Of a stretch of DNA of 64,000 nucleotides, positions 35,116-44,424 are shown in pieces. The notes under the pieces are model-generated. The model made no database searches. It worked only from the letters and a program-made list of their open reading frames with translations, and was not told where the DNA came from. How positions within the stretch are numbered: the stretch's first letter is position 1; the number at the start of each line of letters is the position of its first letter. The position numbers and the translations under genes were made by a program. This DNA is from CBDFGK01 sp965247075 (GTDB lineage Bacteria > Pseudomonadota > Gammaproteobacteria > Pseudomonadales > Halieaceae): NCBI GenBank assembly GCA_965247075.1, contig CBDFGK010000002.1, forward strand, positions 186,001 through 250,000. The letters are read 5' to 3'.

Positions 35116-37602
35116 ATGAGTGATGAGCACAGTGGTGATGGGACGGTGGTGGATGGCGAGGTAGTTAGCCCCGATATTATTCCCGGGGAGATTGCCGTGG
35201 CCGATGACGTGCTGCCGGAGACCCTGCATGTCATGCCGATTGGTTCGCGCCCCTATTTCCCTGGCCAGGTACAGCCGGTAGCGGTCAATATGGAACAGTG
35301 GCAGAGCACCTTGCAAGGGGTGAGGGAGGACGGTCACAATCTGCTCGGATTGACCTACGTACACGGCATGGACCCGGAGCAATCAACTACCGGGGATTTT
35401 CCTGCCATTGGCTGTGTGGTGCGCTTGCATCGCCTGCCCGGTGAGGACAATGCCCAGGGCCAGTTTATGGTGCAGGGGATCAAGCGCTTTCGGGTGGTTC
35501 GTTGGCTGAGAGATAAAGCGCCCTACCTGGCGCAGGTTGAGTACCCCCGCAGCCAGGGGCAGCGAGACAGTGACGAGATCAAGGCCTACGCCATGGCGCT
35601 GATCAAGGAAATCAAGGAGCTGCTGCCACTGAACCCTCTGTACAGCGAGGAGCTCAAGCAATACCTGTCACACTTCAGTCCCAATGAACCCTCTCTATTG
35701 GCGGATTTTTCGGCGGCGCTGACCACCTCTACCGGCGATCAGTTACAGGAAGTGCTGGACACCTTGCCGCTGGTGTCGCGCATGGAGAAAGTGCTGAACC
35801 TGCTGCGCAAGGAACGTGAGGTAGCAGAACTGCAGGGCAAGATCAGCAAGCAGGTAAATCAGCAGGTCTCTGATCACCAGCGTGAGTTTTTCCTGCGTGA
35901 ACAACTCAAGGCTATTGAGAAAGAACTGGGTATTTCCAAGGACGACAAAACCTCCGACGCTGAGGGTTTTGAAGCCCGGCTACAAGGGCTGGTATTGCCG
36001 GAGGCGGCCCAACAGCGAATCAAGGAAGAATTACAAAAACTGTCCTACCTGGAGACAGGCTCTCCGGAATATGGCGTTACCCGCAATTACCTGGATTGGG
36101 CCACCTCGGTGCCCTGGGGTAAGTATTCTGAAGACAACCTCGATATAGCGCATGCGCGAGAGGTGCTGGCGGAACAACACGATGGTCTCGAGGACGTCAA
36201 GGAACGCATTATTGAGTTTCTCGCCGTGGGCAGTTTTCACGGTGAGATATCCGGGTCCATTATGTTATTGGTGGGTCCGCCTGGCGTGGGCAAGACCTCC
36301 ATTGGTCGATCAGTTGCCGATGCGCTGGGTCGTAAGTTTTATCGGTTCAGCCTGGGCGGCATGCGTGACGAGGCGGAGATCAAGGGCCATCGGCGCACCT
36401 ATATTGGCGCGCTGCCGGGAAAACTTATCCAGGCGCTGAAAGAGGTTAAAGTCTCCAACCCCGTCATCATGCTGGATGAAGTTGACAAAATTGGCGTGTC
36501 TTACCAGGGCGACCCGGCCTCCGCCCTGCTGGAGGTTTTGGATCCTGAGCAAAACAGTGAGTTTCTGGATCACTATCTGGACCTGCGTGTTGATCTTTCC
36601 AAGGTGCTGTTTATCTGCACGGCCAATCAACTGGATACCATTCCCGCGCCCCTGCTGGACCGAATGGAGACACTGCGTCTGTCTGGGTACATTGCCGAGG
36701 AAAAGCTGGAAATTGCCCGCAACCATTTATGGCCGAGGCTGCTGAAACGCAACGGTCTCATCGACGAGCAGCTAAAAATTAATGACGCTGGGCTCAAGTA
36801 TGTCATTGATTCCTATTGCCGCGAGGCGGGGGTGCGCAACCTGGAAAAACAGCTGGCCCGCATTATGCGCAAGAGTATTGTGAGGTTTTTGGAGCGCGGG
36901 GATGACAAACTTCGCGTCGGCAAAAAAGATATTGAGTCGCTGTTGGGCAAGCCGCCGTTTGCGGCGGACAAGCCGCTGCGGGGTCTGGGCATAGCCACCG
37001 GTTTGGCCTGGACGTCGATGGGCGGAGCGACCCTGCCTATCGAGTGTACCCAGGTACATACCCTCAACCAGGGCTTCAAGTTGACCGGTCAGCTCGGTGA
37101 CGTGATGCGTGAGTCGGCCGAGATTGCCCACAGTTACGTCATGGCGCATCTAAAGGAATACGGCTGTAGCCCGGACTACTTCGATACCAGCCTGGTTCAC
37201 TTGCATGTGCCGGAGGGCGCTACACCCAAAGACGGCCCCAGTGCGGGCGTTACCATGGCCACGGCCTTGCTGTCCCTGGCGCGCAGGGAGCGTATCAAGC
37301 GCAAGCTGGCTATGACCGGCGAGCTGACGCTTACCGGCCAGGTGTTACCGGTGGGTGGCATTCGCGAAAAAGTCATTGCCGCGCGGCGCAGCGGTATCAT
37401 GGAGCTGATTATTCCCAGCGCTAATAAAAAGGATTATGAAGAGCTGCCCGACTATCTGTGCGAGGGCGTCAACGTGCATTTTGCGCGCACCTATAGAGAT
37501 GTGTTTCATTTTGTTTTTGATGAGCACCTGGATGACAAATCCCTGCATAGACGTTTTCCCGTAGATACCATCTCCCCCAATCAATCTCAACCCGCCAATT
37601 AG
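35116..37602 (+). CDS. lon: ATP-dependent protease Lon
   Basis: Lon is an AAA+ serine protease for damaged and regulatory proteins. The 828-residue protein has a LON domain at residues ~35-230, the coiled middle region, Walker A GPPGVGKTS near 385, Walker B PVIMLDEVDKIG, and a C-terminal protease domain with the Ser/Lys dyad in KDGPSAGVTMA (near 708) and GGIREKVIAARR (near 750). Its N-terminal 30 residues differ from classical Lon and the sequence resembles a second Lon paralogue of marine gammaproteobacteria. No heat-shock promoter could be assigned. Confidence 0.95.
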   Translation: MSDEHSGDGTVVDGEVVSPDIIPGEIAVADDVLPETLHVMPIGSRPYFPGQVQPVAVNMEQWQSTLQGVREDGHNLLGLTYVHGMDPEQSTTGDFPAIGCVVRLHRLPGEDNAQGQFMVQGIKRFRVVRWLRDKAPYLAQVEYPRSQGQRDSDEIKAYAMALIKEIKELLPLNPLYSEELKQYLSHFSPNEPSLLADFSAALTTSTGDQLQEVLDTLPLVSRMEKVLNLLRKEREVAELQGKISKQVNQQVSDHQREFFLREQLKAIEKELGISKDDKTSDAEGFEARLQGLVLPEAAQQRIKEELQKLSYLETGSPEYGVTRNYLDWATSVPWGKYSEDNLDIAHAREVLAEQHDGLEDVKERIIEFLAVGSFHGEISGSIMLLVGPPGVGKTSIGRSVADALGRKFYRFSLGGMRDEAEIKGHRRTYIGALPGKLIQALKEVKVSNPVIMLDEVDKIGVSYQGDPASALLEVLDPEQNSEFLDHYLDLRVDLSKVLFICTANQLDTIPAPLLDRMETLRLSGYIAEEKLEIARNHLWPRLLKRNGLIDEQLKINDAGLKYVIDSYCREAGVRNLEKQLARIMRKSIVRFLERGDDKLRVGKKDIESLLGKPPFAADKPLRGLGIATGLAWTSMGGATLPIECTQVHTLNQGFKLTGQLGDVMRESAEIAHSYVMAHLKEYGCSPDYFDTSLVHLHVPEGATPKDGPSAGVTMATALLSLARRERIKRKLAMTGELTLTGQVLPVGGIREKVIAARRSGIMELIIPSANKKDYEELPDYLCEGVNVHFARTYRDVFHFVFDEHLDDKSLHRRFPVDTISPNQSQPAN

Positions 37603-37685
37603 GCCAGTTGAGGTTGATCAGTACATCGAGAGAGACACAGGGGCCGAATCAGCGTGCCCCATGACCGCCGGGAATGCTGTGGGTA

Positions 37686-38198
37686 TTATTCGGCCATCTT
37701 CATTTCATAACGAATGGCCACGATGTAGAGCGTCTGCTCGCCAGCGGGGCTGCGCACGGTTACCTCGTCATTGAGGCGCTTGCCTAACAGTGAGCGGGCC
37801 AGGGGAGAATCCATACTCAGCTTGCCCGCTTTGAGATCGAATTCATCCGGGCCGACGATACGATAGTGCTGTTGCTCCCCATCGTCACCCTCCAGAGTGA
37901 CCCAGGCACCAAAATACACCTTGTCCCGGTTATTGGGAGGGCGATCCACTATCTCCAGTTCGTCCAGGCGTTTGGTGAGAAAGCGCACGCGGCTGTCGAT
38001 TTCGCGCATGCGGCGCTTGCCATAAATATAATCGCCGTTCTCAGAGCGGTCGCCGTTCTTGGCAGCATCATGTACGGCGGCGGTCACCACCGGTCGCTCC
38101 ACCTTCCACAACCGGTGTACTTCCGCGCGCAGCGCAGCCTCACCCTCGGGGGTGATATAGGTAGATCCGCGCTGGCGCGGTGGTCGGTAGCGTCCCAT
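37686..38198 (-). CDS. greB: Transcription elongation factor GreB
   Basis: GreB rescues backtracked RNA polymerase by stimulating transcript cleavage. The 170-residue protein has the N-terminal coiled coil with NGDRSENGDYIYGKRRMREI, carrying the acidic tip, and the C-terminal FKBP-like domain with DFDLKAG-type residues and SMDSPLARSLLGKRLNDEV. It converges on lon and diverges from the ethanolamine permease gene. GreB rather than GreA is indicated by the YIYGKRR basic patch. Confidence 0.93.
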   Translation of the reverse strand: MGRYRPPRQRGSTYITPEGEAALRAEVHRLWKVERPVVTAAVHDAAKNGDRSENGDYIYGKRRMREIDSRVRFLTKRLDELEIVDRPPNNRDKVYFGAWVTLEGDDGEQQHYRIVGPDEFDLKAGKLSMDSPLARSLLGKRLNDEVTVRSPAGEQTLYIVAIRYEMKMAE

Positions 38199-38240
38199 TT
38201 TGTTATGTTACCTCATCGAAGAGATTGCGGGGATCCACGG

Positions 38241-39677
38241 ATGGCAGGGCTGCGCGCAACAGGCGGCATAGAGTACGAAACGGTAGCAGAAGATTACCTG
38301 CAAAAGCGCCGGCTCAAAAAGGGTGCGGCGGGCTGGATGTTGCTGGCGGGTCTGGGCGTTTCCTACGTTATCTCCGGCGATTATGCGGGCTGGAACCTTG
38401 GCCTGGCGCAGGGCGGTTTTGGTGGCATGTTCATCGCCACGCTGATTATGGGCATGATGTATTTGTGTATGGTGTTGAGCCTGGCCGAGATGTCGGCGTC
38501 CCTGCCCACCGCCGGTGGCGGTTACAGTTTTGCCCGGCGTGCGCTGGGCCCCTGGGGTGGCTATTTAACAGGCACCGCCATTTTGTTGGAATACTCTATT
38601 GCCCCCGCCGCTATTGCCATATTTATCGGCGGCTACGTGGAATCGCTGGTGGGCATTAACGGCTGGATGGTCTACCTGGCCAGCTACGTTATTTTTGTGG
38701 GGTTCCATCTATGGGGCGCGGGCGAGGCCCTCAAGGTCATGATGGTCATTACATTGCTGGCGGTGCTGGCGATAGCGGTATTTGTGATTGGCATGATTCC
38801 TCACTTCAATGCCGATAAGCTGTTCGATATTGCGGTCAATGAAAGTGCCGCCGGCGCCAGCAGCTTTCTGCCCCAGGGATATGTGGGCGTGTGGGCAGCG
38901 ATACCCTTTGCAATCTGGTTGTTTCTGGCGGTCGAGGGAGTGCCACTGGCTGCCGAAGAGGCGAGTGACCCCGCCCGGGATTTGCCGCGCGGCATTATCA
39001 CAGCGATGATTATTTTGTTGATATTTGGTGGGCTGGTACTGGTGCTGGCACCCGGTGGGGCCGGCGCAGATTATATGAAGGACCACGGTGCACCATTGGT
39101 GGGCGCGCTGGAAAAAGTCTATGGGGAGGGGTCATTAGCAGCGCAGTTCGTAAACTGGGTGGGTCTGAGCGGTCTTATTGCCAGTTTCTTCTCCATTATC
39201 TACGCCTATTCACGGCAGGTATTTGCACTGTCACGAGCCGGTTATTTGCCACGTTTCCTGTCGGTAACCAGCAGCCACAAAGTGCCGGTGCCGGCGCTGG
39301 TTATTCCCGGCATCATTGGCTTTCTGCTGTCGCTGACCGGCGAGGGTGACCTGATGATTACCATGGCCGTATTTGGCGCCACTATTTCCTACGCCTTAAT
39401 GACGCTTTCGCATATGGTGCTGCGCCACCAGGAACCGGATCTGGAGCGCCCCTATCGCACTCCCGGCGGCACACTCACCTCAGGTATCGCCTTCGTGCTT
39501 TCTATTTTCGCGTTTGCCTCCACCTTTTTTGTCAGCCTGGAGGCGGCCCTGTGGAGTGCCCTGTTTTACGCCATCATGATCGCTTACTTTGCCCTGTACT
39601 CTCGCCACCATCTTGTCGCCAGCGCACCGGAAGAGGAATTTGAAGCCATTGCCCTGGCCGAGCAGGAATTGGCGTGA
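38241..39677 (+). CDS. eat: Ethanolamine permease
   Basis: This is an APC-superfamily transporter of 478 residues with about 12 helices. The N-terminus EYETVAEDYLQKRRLKKGAA, GVSYVISGDYAGWNLGLAQG and WLFLAVEGVPLAAEEASDP follow the ethanolamine permease (Eat) family closely. It is the first gene of a pair with the M23 peptidase (GTGA overlap). No ethanolamine ammonia-lyase genes are in the window, so use of the substrate is inferred only. Confidence 0.87.
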   Translation: MAGLRATGGIEYETVAEDYLQKRRLKKGAAGWMLLAGLGVSYVISGDYAGWNLGLAQGGFGGMFIATLIMGMMYLCMVLSLAEMSASLPTAGGGYSFARRALGPWGGYLTGTAILLEYSIAPAAIAIFIGGYVESLVGINGWMVYLASYVIFVGFHLWGAGEALKVMMVITLLAVLAIAVFVIGMIPHFNADKLFDIAVNESAAGASSFLPQGYVGVWAAIPFAIWLFLAVEGVPLAAEEASDPARDLPRGIITAMIILLIFGGLVLVLAPGGAGADYMKDHGAPLVGALEKVYGEGSLAAQFVNWVGLSGLIASFFSIIYAYSRQVFALSRAGYLPRFLSVTSSHKVPVPALVIPGIIGFLLSLTGEGDLMITMAVFGATISYALMTLSHMVLRHQEPDLERPYRTPGGTLTSGIAFVLSIFAFASTFFVSLEAALWSALFYAIMIAYFALYSRHHLVASAPEEEFEAIALAEQELA

Positions 39678-40486
39678 AGACCTGTTTGTGGACAGAGATG
39701 TTGATGTTGATGCTGTTGGCTAGCCCGGTACAGGCCTGCATTGAGCTTAATGGTGAAGTGCGCCAGGGCGCCCTGCTGTGGGGACAAGTGGCACCCGGCA
39801 GCCGGGTATACCTGGATGATGAGGCGCTGGCCGTGTCAGCCGATGGGTTTGTTGTGTTTGGCTTTGGCCGCGATGCAACAGGTGATCCCGTGCTGCGGGT
39901 AGAAGGTAATGAAACCTGTGAGCAGTCCCTGGCGATTGCCGCACGGGAATATCGCATTCAGCATGTTGAGGGTGTACCACAGCAAACGGTAACCCCAGGC
40001 CCGAAGCATATGGAACGCATTCGCCGCGAGCGAGAGCTGGTGCGCGCCGCCAAAGCTAACAGCAGTGAACGCGCGGACTTTGCCGCGGGCTTTGCCTGGC
40101 CATTGCGGGGCCCTATAAGTGGGGTTTACGGCAGTCAGCGGGTCTATAACGGCAAACCGGGCACGCCTCACTACGGCGTGGATGTCGCCATGCCTACCGG
40201 TACGGAGGTGGCGGCGCCGGCCGCCGGTGTGGTGGTATTGGCCGAGCCCGATTTGTTTTTCAGCGGCGGTACCATAATCATCGATCACGGCTCCCAGGTC
40301 AGCTCCTCCATGTTGCACCTCAGTGCCCTATCGGTGGCCGTGGGAGAGCGGGTTGAAGTCGGTGATATTATCGGCAAGGTGGGCAGTACCGGGCGCGCCA
40401 CCGGGCCGCATCTGGACTGGCGTATGAGCTGGCGTAACCGTCGGGTAGACCCACAGCTACTGGAGTATATTCCAACAGAGAAATGA
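39674..40486 (+). CDS. M23 family metallopeptidase with signal peptide
   Basis: The 270-residue protein has a signal peptide (MLMLMLLASPVQA, cleavage before CIELNG) and a C-terminal LytM/M23 domain with zinc-site motifs HYGVDVAMPTGTEV and GPHLDWRMSW. The middle SSSMLHLSAL replaces the more usual HLS context. Its role is periplasmic murein hydrolysis or activation. The GTG start overlaps the eat stop by 3-4 bases. The last codons overlap the left copy of an inverted sequence shared with position 41260. Confidence 0.85.
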   Translation: MKTCLWTEMLMLMLLASPVQACIELNGEVRQGALLWGQVAPGSRVYLDDEALAVSADGFVVFGFGRDATGDPVLRVEGNETCEQSLAIAAREYRIQHVEGVPQQTVTPGPKHMERIRRERELVRAAKANSSERADFAAGFAWPLRGPISGVYGSQRVYNGKPGTPHYGVDVAMPTGTEVAAPAAGVVVLAEPDLFFSGGTIIIDHGSQVSSSMLHLSALSVAVGERVEVGDIIGKVGSTGRATGPHLDWRMSWRNRRVDPQLLEYIPTEK

Positions 40487-40744
40487 TACTGAACTCCGGG
40501 TCTTGATAGCCGTTGTCCCTGTGCTCGCTATGTAGCCTGATGGCATTGATTAACCGGCGGCGCCAAGTGCTGGTCAGCCGTTTTATCTGCATCGGGTAGT
40601 CTCCTGTGATTTAAGTGAATTGATTTTACCTTAGACTACCCGATTTTCTTAACTAATAAAGTCTCATTTGTGTCTGAGCCCGGACAGCACGCAAAGCAAT
40701 CTTGCGGATTTTGCCAATTTTTGTGTTCATAATAACCAGTCTCG

Positions 40745-41168
40745 CTAACCCAAAATTTCTTTCAGTATTTGCTCTTCGCTGTATTTTTCTGCGATATGGT
40801 CTTCGATGCGCTCGATACTTTTCTTATAAAATTTGTTGGTTCCGTCAATGTGTTTCTGCACCAGTGACACTCTGATTTTTTTTACCAAACTCGGATTTCA
40901 TCTTATTCACTACTCGCTGTGATTCGCAAAACTTTTCCGCAAAATCTTCCGGGCGAATATGTCGACCTTCAACTTTTTCGCGTCTTTGCACAAAACGCCA
41001 AGCTTCTTGCGACGATTGATAGACAAAAAAGATGAAGATGCCCCGCCCCCGCTTCAACGATCTTTCGATAATCTTTTGCTGGTCGCGGATAGACTCTTCA
41101 ATCACCTTCTTAAACACGCGCTTGTGTTCCCTGGCGGAGCCATTGCGCATTATCAAGGAAAAACGCAA
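40745..41168 (-). pseudogene. Zeta-toxin-like fragment with frameshifts
   Basis: The main frame encodes the C-terminal half of a zeta-toxin-like P-loop protein: QQKIIERSLKRGRGIFIFFV, QSSQEAWRFVQRREKVEG and FAEKFCESQRVVNKMKSEFG. In a run of eight T at about 40877-40884 the frame slips; in the other frame the sequence continues KIRVSLVQKHIDGTNKFY to a TAG at 40745. The N-terminal half with the kinase loop is absent, replaced upstream by an unrelated fragment. Non-functional. No antitoxin gene is visible. Confidence 0.65.
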
Positions 41169-41239
41169 GGAATTTCGCGGAACTGCCGACGAATTTCATG
41201 AATCATTTCAAATGCGGCGGCGCCCACGGCGTTCATGTC
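41153..41239 (-). pseudogene. Fragment resembling membrane-bound proton-pumping pyrophosphatase
   Basis: About 28 codons read DMNAVGAAAFEMIHEIRRQF then REIP. This matches, from memory, the MTAVGRAA..EEVRRQFREIPGI signature of H+-translocating pyrophosphatases (HppA). The frame stops at 41153 and merges with the zeta-toxin-like fragment. It is far too short to be functional and must be a recombination relic. Confidence 0.5.
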
Positions 41240-41358
41240 GTGTTGGAAACACGGCCCCCGTTCAGTATCATTTCGTATTGGAAGAGACTGGCGGTATCAC
41301 CCATGCCGTGAGTAGCGTATAATTCGCGGCCTTCAAAAATGCGTAATTGGCGAGAACC

Positions 41359-41544
41359 ATGATCGATAAAAAATTGCTGAGTATTCTGGTATGCCCTGTG
41401 AGTAAGGCATCCTTGGTCTATGACGAGGAGAAACAGGAACTGGTGTGTAAAGCCAGTGGTTTGGCCTACCCGGTGCGCGATGGAATTCCGGTGATGCTGG
41501 AGGAAGAGGCCCGTCAGCTCACCGCTGCTGAGAAGCTGGATTAA
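41359..41544 (+). CDS. ycaR: YcaR/Trm112-like UPF0434 protein
   Basis: This 61-residue protein starts MIDKKLLSILVCPVSKASLV and continues with ASGLAYPVRDGIPVMLEEEA, the UPF0434 pattern. Family members usually have two CxxC-like pairs; here only CPVS and a later VCKASG are seen. The gene normally lies between lpxK and kdsB, both missing here, which fits a rearrangement at the upstream graveyard. The ATG at 41359 is the family start. A HIT gene follows 5 bases later. Confidence 0.85.
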   Translation: MIDKKLLSILVCPVSKASLVYDEEKQELVCKASGLAYPVRDGIPVMLEEEARQLTAAEKLD

Positions 41545-41549
41545 GTCTT

Positions 41550-41813
41550 ATGTCCAATACTATTTTTGCCAGGATTGTCAGCGGCGAGATACCCACTGAC
41601 TTCGTTTATGAAGACGAACACTGTGTCGCTATTAACGACATCAACCCGCTGGCGCCTGTGCATGTGGCGCGGCAATTGGGTGTGGAGGAAGCTTTTCGGC
41701 TAATGGTCAACAACGGCGCAGCCGCCGGCATGACCGTGCCCCATTTGCACCTGCATATTTTGGCAGGGCGCAGCATGAGTGAGGCCAGCCTGGCCAGCGG
41801 ACTGGATACCTGA
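41550..41813 (+). CDS. HinT-like HIT protein with internal deletion
   Basis: The first 37 residues (NTIFARIVSGEIPTDFVYED, then AINDINPLAPVH) and the last 50 (ARQLGVEEAFRLMVNNGAAA, VPHLHLHILAGR with the HxHxH triad) match HinT. Family members are about 112-118 residues, and this one has only 87. About 28 residues between PVH and ARQLG, normally including the VLIIPRKPI strand, are missing in frame. The triad is kept, but folding is doubtful. alaS starts 2 bases after the stop. Confidence 0.8.
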   Translation: MSNTIFARIVSGEIPTDFVYEDEHCVAINDINPLAPVHVARQLGVEEAFRLMVNNGAAAGMTVPHLHLHILAGRSMSEASLASGLDT

Positions 41814-41814
41814 C

Positions 41815-44424
41815 ATGAAGAGTGCAGAGCTCCGCGAGGCCTTTCTCGCCTATTTTGAAAATCAACAGCACACCCGGGTAGCCGGCAGCTCCCTGGTGCC
41901 CCATGACGACCCGACGCTGCTGTTTACCAACGCCGGCATGAATCAGTTCAAGGATACCTTCCTGGGCCGTGATCCCCGCGATTACCGGCGGGCGACTTCC
42001 AGCCAGCGCTGCGTGCGCGCCGGTGGCAAGCACAACGATCTGGAAAATGTCGGCTATACCGCCAGGCACCACACTTTTTTCGAGATGCTGGGTAATTTCA
42101 GCTTCGGTGATTATTTCAAGCGCGAGGCCATCAGGTTCGCCTGGGAATTCCTCACCGTCACCCTGCATATCCCCGCGGAAAAACTGTGGGTGACAGTCCA
42201 TACCTCCGACGATGAAGCGACGGATATCTGGCTCAGGGAAATGGGTGTTAGCGCGGAGCGGTTTTCCCGTCTGGATGAAGGTAACTTTTGGCAAATGGGT
42301 GATACCGGACCCTGTGGCCCCTGCAGCGAAATATTTTACGACCACGGTGAGGACGTGCCCGGCGGCCCGCCTGGCAGTGAGAATGATGAACTGGATCGCT
42401 ATATTGAGATCTGGAACCTGGTGTTCATGCAATACAATCGCGACAGCAGCGGCAACATGGAACCGCTGCCGGCGCCATCGGTAGATACGGGTATGGGGCT
42501 GGAGCGTCTTGCCGCGGTAATGCAGGGAGTGCGCTCCAACTATGAAATCGATATGTTCCAATCCCTGCTCAAGGCCGCGGCCGAGGTGCTGGGATTGGAC
42601 AGTACCGAAGATAACTCCCTGCGGGTAATTGCCGACCATATTCGCTCCTGCGCCTTCCTGATTGCGGATGGCGTTGTTCCCAGTAATGAAGGTCGCGGCT
42701 ATGTTTTGCGGCGCATCATTCGTCGCGCTGTTCGCCACGGCAACAAACTGGGCGCCCACCAGGCGTTCTTCCACACGTTGGTGGCACCGCTGGCCGCTGA
42801 AATGGGTGAGGCCTACCCCGAGCTGATTGCTTCGCAGGCGCGCATTGAACAGACGCTGCTGGCCGAGGAAGAACAGTTCGCCAAGACCCTTGATAAGGGC
42901 ATGGGTATTCTGGATGCGGCCCTGGCCGATCTCGAAGGCACTGAGATTCCCGGTGAACTGGTGTTCCGTTTGTATGACACCTATGGTTTTCCGGTTGACT
43001 TGACCAATGATATCGCCCGTGAGCACCGGCTTAGCCTGGATATGCCGGGCTACGATGGGGCCATGGCGCAGCAGCGTCGCCGTTCGCAGGAGGCGGGTGC
43101 ATTCGATGTCGATTACAACGATGTACTGAAGCTGGACAGGGCGACCGAGTTTACCGGTTACGATGCCCTGGCCGGCACCGCTACGGTGACGGCGCTGCTG
43201 CGTGACGGTGCAGCAGTAGACAGTTTGCGCGCTGGTGATGAGGCGGTGATCGTATTGGACCGCACCCCTTTCTACGCCGAGTCCGGCGGCCAGGTGGGTG
43301 ATTGCGGTTATTTGGCTGCGCCAGGCGTACGTTTTGACGTTTGCGATACCACCAGGGGGCGCGGACATCACCTGCACCGCGGCCTGGTGCTGGAAGGCGA
43401 AATTAAGCTCGGCTCTGAACTGGAGGCGACGGTAGATGCCTCTGTGCGCAGCGCCACCGCGCTCAACCATTCAGCCACGCATTTGTTGCATGCGGCCCTG
43501 CGTGAAGTGTTGGGAGAACATGTGGAACAAAAGGGCAGCCTGGTCGATTCCCAGCGGCTGCGCTTTGACTTCAGTCATCCGCAGGCGGTTACCGCTGCAC
43601 AGGTAAGGACCATTGAAACGATAGTTAATGAACAGGTGCGTGCCAATACCGTGGTGGACACCCAATTGATGGATATGGAATCGGCCCAACAGGCTGGTGC
43701 TATGGCCTTGTTTGGCGAGAAATATGGCGATGAAGTGCGCGTTCTCACCATGGGCGGTGGATTTTCTGTAGAACTCTGTGGCGGCACCCACGTTGCCCGC
43801 AGCGGTGATATCGGCTTGATTAGAGTGACCTCTGAATCGGGAATTTCAGCGGGTGTGCGGCGCCTTGAAGGGGTCACCGGCGCTGGCGCGCTGGCGGTAT
43901 TTGATGCGGCCGAGCAGAACCTCGATGCGATCTGCGCGGCGGTGAAGGGTGATGTTACCAACGTGGTCGAAAAGGTACAGGGGCTGCGTGCCTCCAATCG
44001 TGACCTGGCAAAGGAAATAGCTCAGCTCAAACAGAAGTTGGCCGCCTCTGCCGGCGGTGACCTGGCCAGCCAGGCGACCGAGGTGAATGGTGCCAGGGTG
44101 CTGGCGGCGGTGCTCGATGGCGCCGATCCCAAATCCCTGCGCGATACCGTGGACCGGTTAAAGAACAAGCTGGGCAGCGGTGTGATTCTGCTGGCGGCCA
44201 TTGACGGCGATAAAATCGCCCTGACCGCAGGGGTGACCAAGGATTTGACCGACCAGGTCAAGGCCGGTGATTTGATGCGTGAATTTGCCACCAGGCTGGG
44301 CGGCAAGGGCGGTGGTCGCGCTGATATGGCCCAGGGTGGCGGTACTGACATCGCGGGATTGTCGGCCACGCTACAAGCGGTGCCTGCCTGGGTCCAGGAA
44401 CAGCTAGGGGTTGGTGGGTCATGA
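41815..44424 (+). CDS. alaS: Alanyl-tRNA synthetase
   Basis: AlaS charges tRNA-Ala. The 869-residue class II enzyme has the catalytic core (FTNAGMNQFKDTFLG, HHTFFEMLGNFSFGDYFK), the editing domain with HSATHLLHAALREVLG and CGGTHVARSGDIG, and the C-terminal C-Ala domain ending GGGTDIAGLSATLQAV. The ATG at 41815 is the family start. The stop overlaps lysC (ATGA), and alaS-lysC-csrA-tRNA-Ser is a conserved gammaproteobacterial order. Confidence 0.97.
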   Translation: MKSAELREAFLAYFENQQHTRVAGSSLVPHDDPTLLFTNAGMNQFKDTFLGRDPRDYRRATSSQRCVRAGGKHNDLENVGYTARHHTFFEMLGNFSFGDYFKREAIRFAWEFLTVTLHIPAEKLWVTVHTSDDEATDIWLREMGVSAERFSRLDEGNFWQMGDTGPCGPCSEIFYDHGEDVPGGPPGSENDELDRYIEIWNLVFMQYNRDSSGNMEPLPAPSVDTGMGLERLAAVMQGVRSNYEIDMFQSLLKAAAEVLGLDSTEDNSLRVIADHIRSCAFLIADGVVPSNEGRGYVLRRIIRRAVRHGNKLGAHQAFFHTLVAPLAAEMGEAYPELIASQARIEQTLLAEEEQFAKTLDKGMGILDAALADLEGTEIPGELVFRLYDTYGFPVDLTNDIAREHRLSLDMPGYDGAMAQQRRRSQEAGAFDVDYNDVLKLDRATEFTGYDALAGTATVTALLRDGAAVDSLRAGDEAVIVLDRTPFYAESGGQVGDCGYLAAPGVRFDVCDTTRGRGHHLHRGLVLEGEIKLGSELEATVDASVRSATALNHSATHLLHAALREVLGEHVEQKGSLVDSQRLRFDFSHPQAVTAAQVRTIETIVNEQVRANTVVDTQLMDMESAQQAGAMALFGEKYGDEVRVLTMGGGFSVELCGGTHVARSGDIGLIRVTSESGISAGVRRLEGVTGAGALAVFDAAEQNLDAICAAVKGDVTNVVEKVQGLRASNRDLAKEIAQLKQKLAASAGGDLASQATEVNGARVLAAVLDGADPKSLRDTVDRLKNKLGSGVILLAAIDGDKIALTAGVTKDLTDQVKAGDLMREFATRLGGKGGGRADMAQGGGTDIAGLSATLQAVPAWVQEQLGVGGS

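Larger units (their letters stand above)
40480..41283. repeat. Inverted sequence pair bounding a gene graveyard
   Basis: GAAATGATACTGAAC at 40480-40494 recurs inverted at 41260-41274, and similarity extends outward (TTCCAA at both). A 21-base run at 41263-41283 recurs exactly at 55405-55425. The enclosed DNA holds a 12-base inverted repeat (ATCGGGTAGTCT at 40591-40602 with its complement at 40633-40644) and decayed gene fragments. The left copy reaches into the stop codon of the M23 gene. It looks like the footprint of a mobile element, family unknown. Confidence 0.55.

Noticed and set aside
37642..37695. Inverted repeat GGCCGAAT/ATTCGGCC between lon and greB as a terminator
   Set aside because: The arms are 38 bases apart, lack a T-run, and one arm lies inside the greB coding end.
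41707..43470. Long minus-strand open frame opposite alaS
   Set aside because: It lies entirely antisense to alaS, whose motifs are complete. The low-complexity His/Gln-rich translation is typical of a shadow frame.
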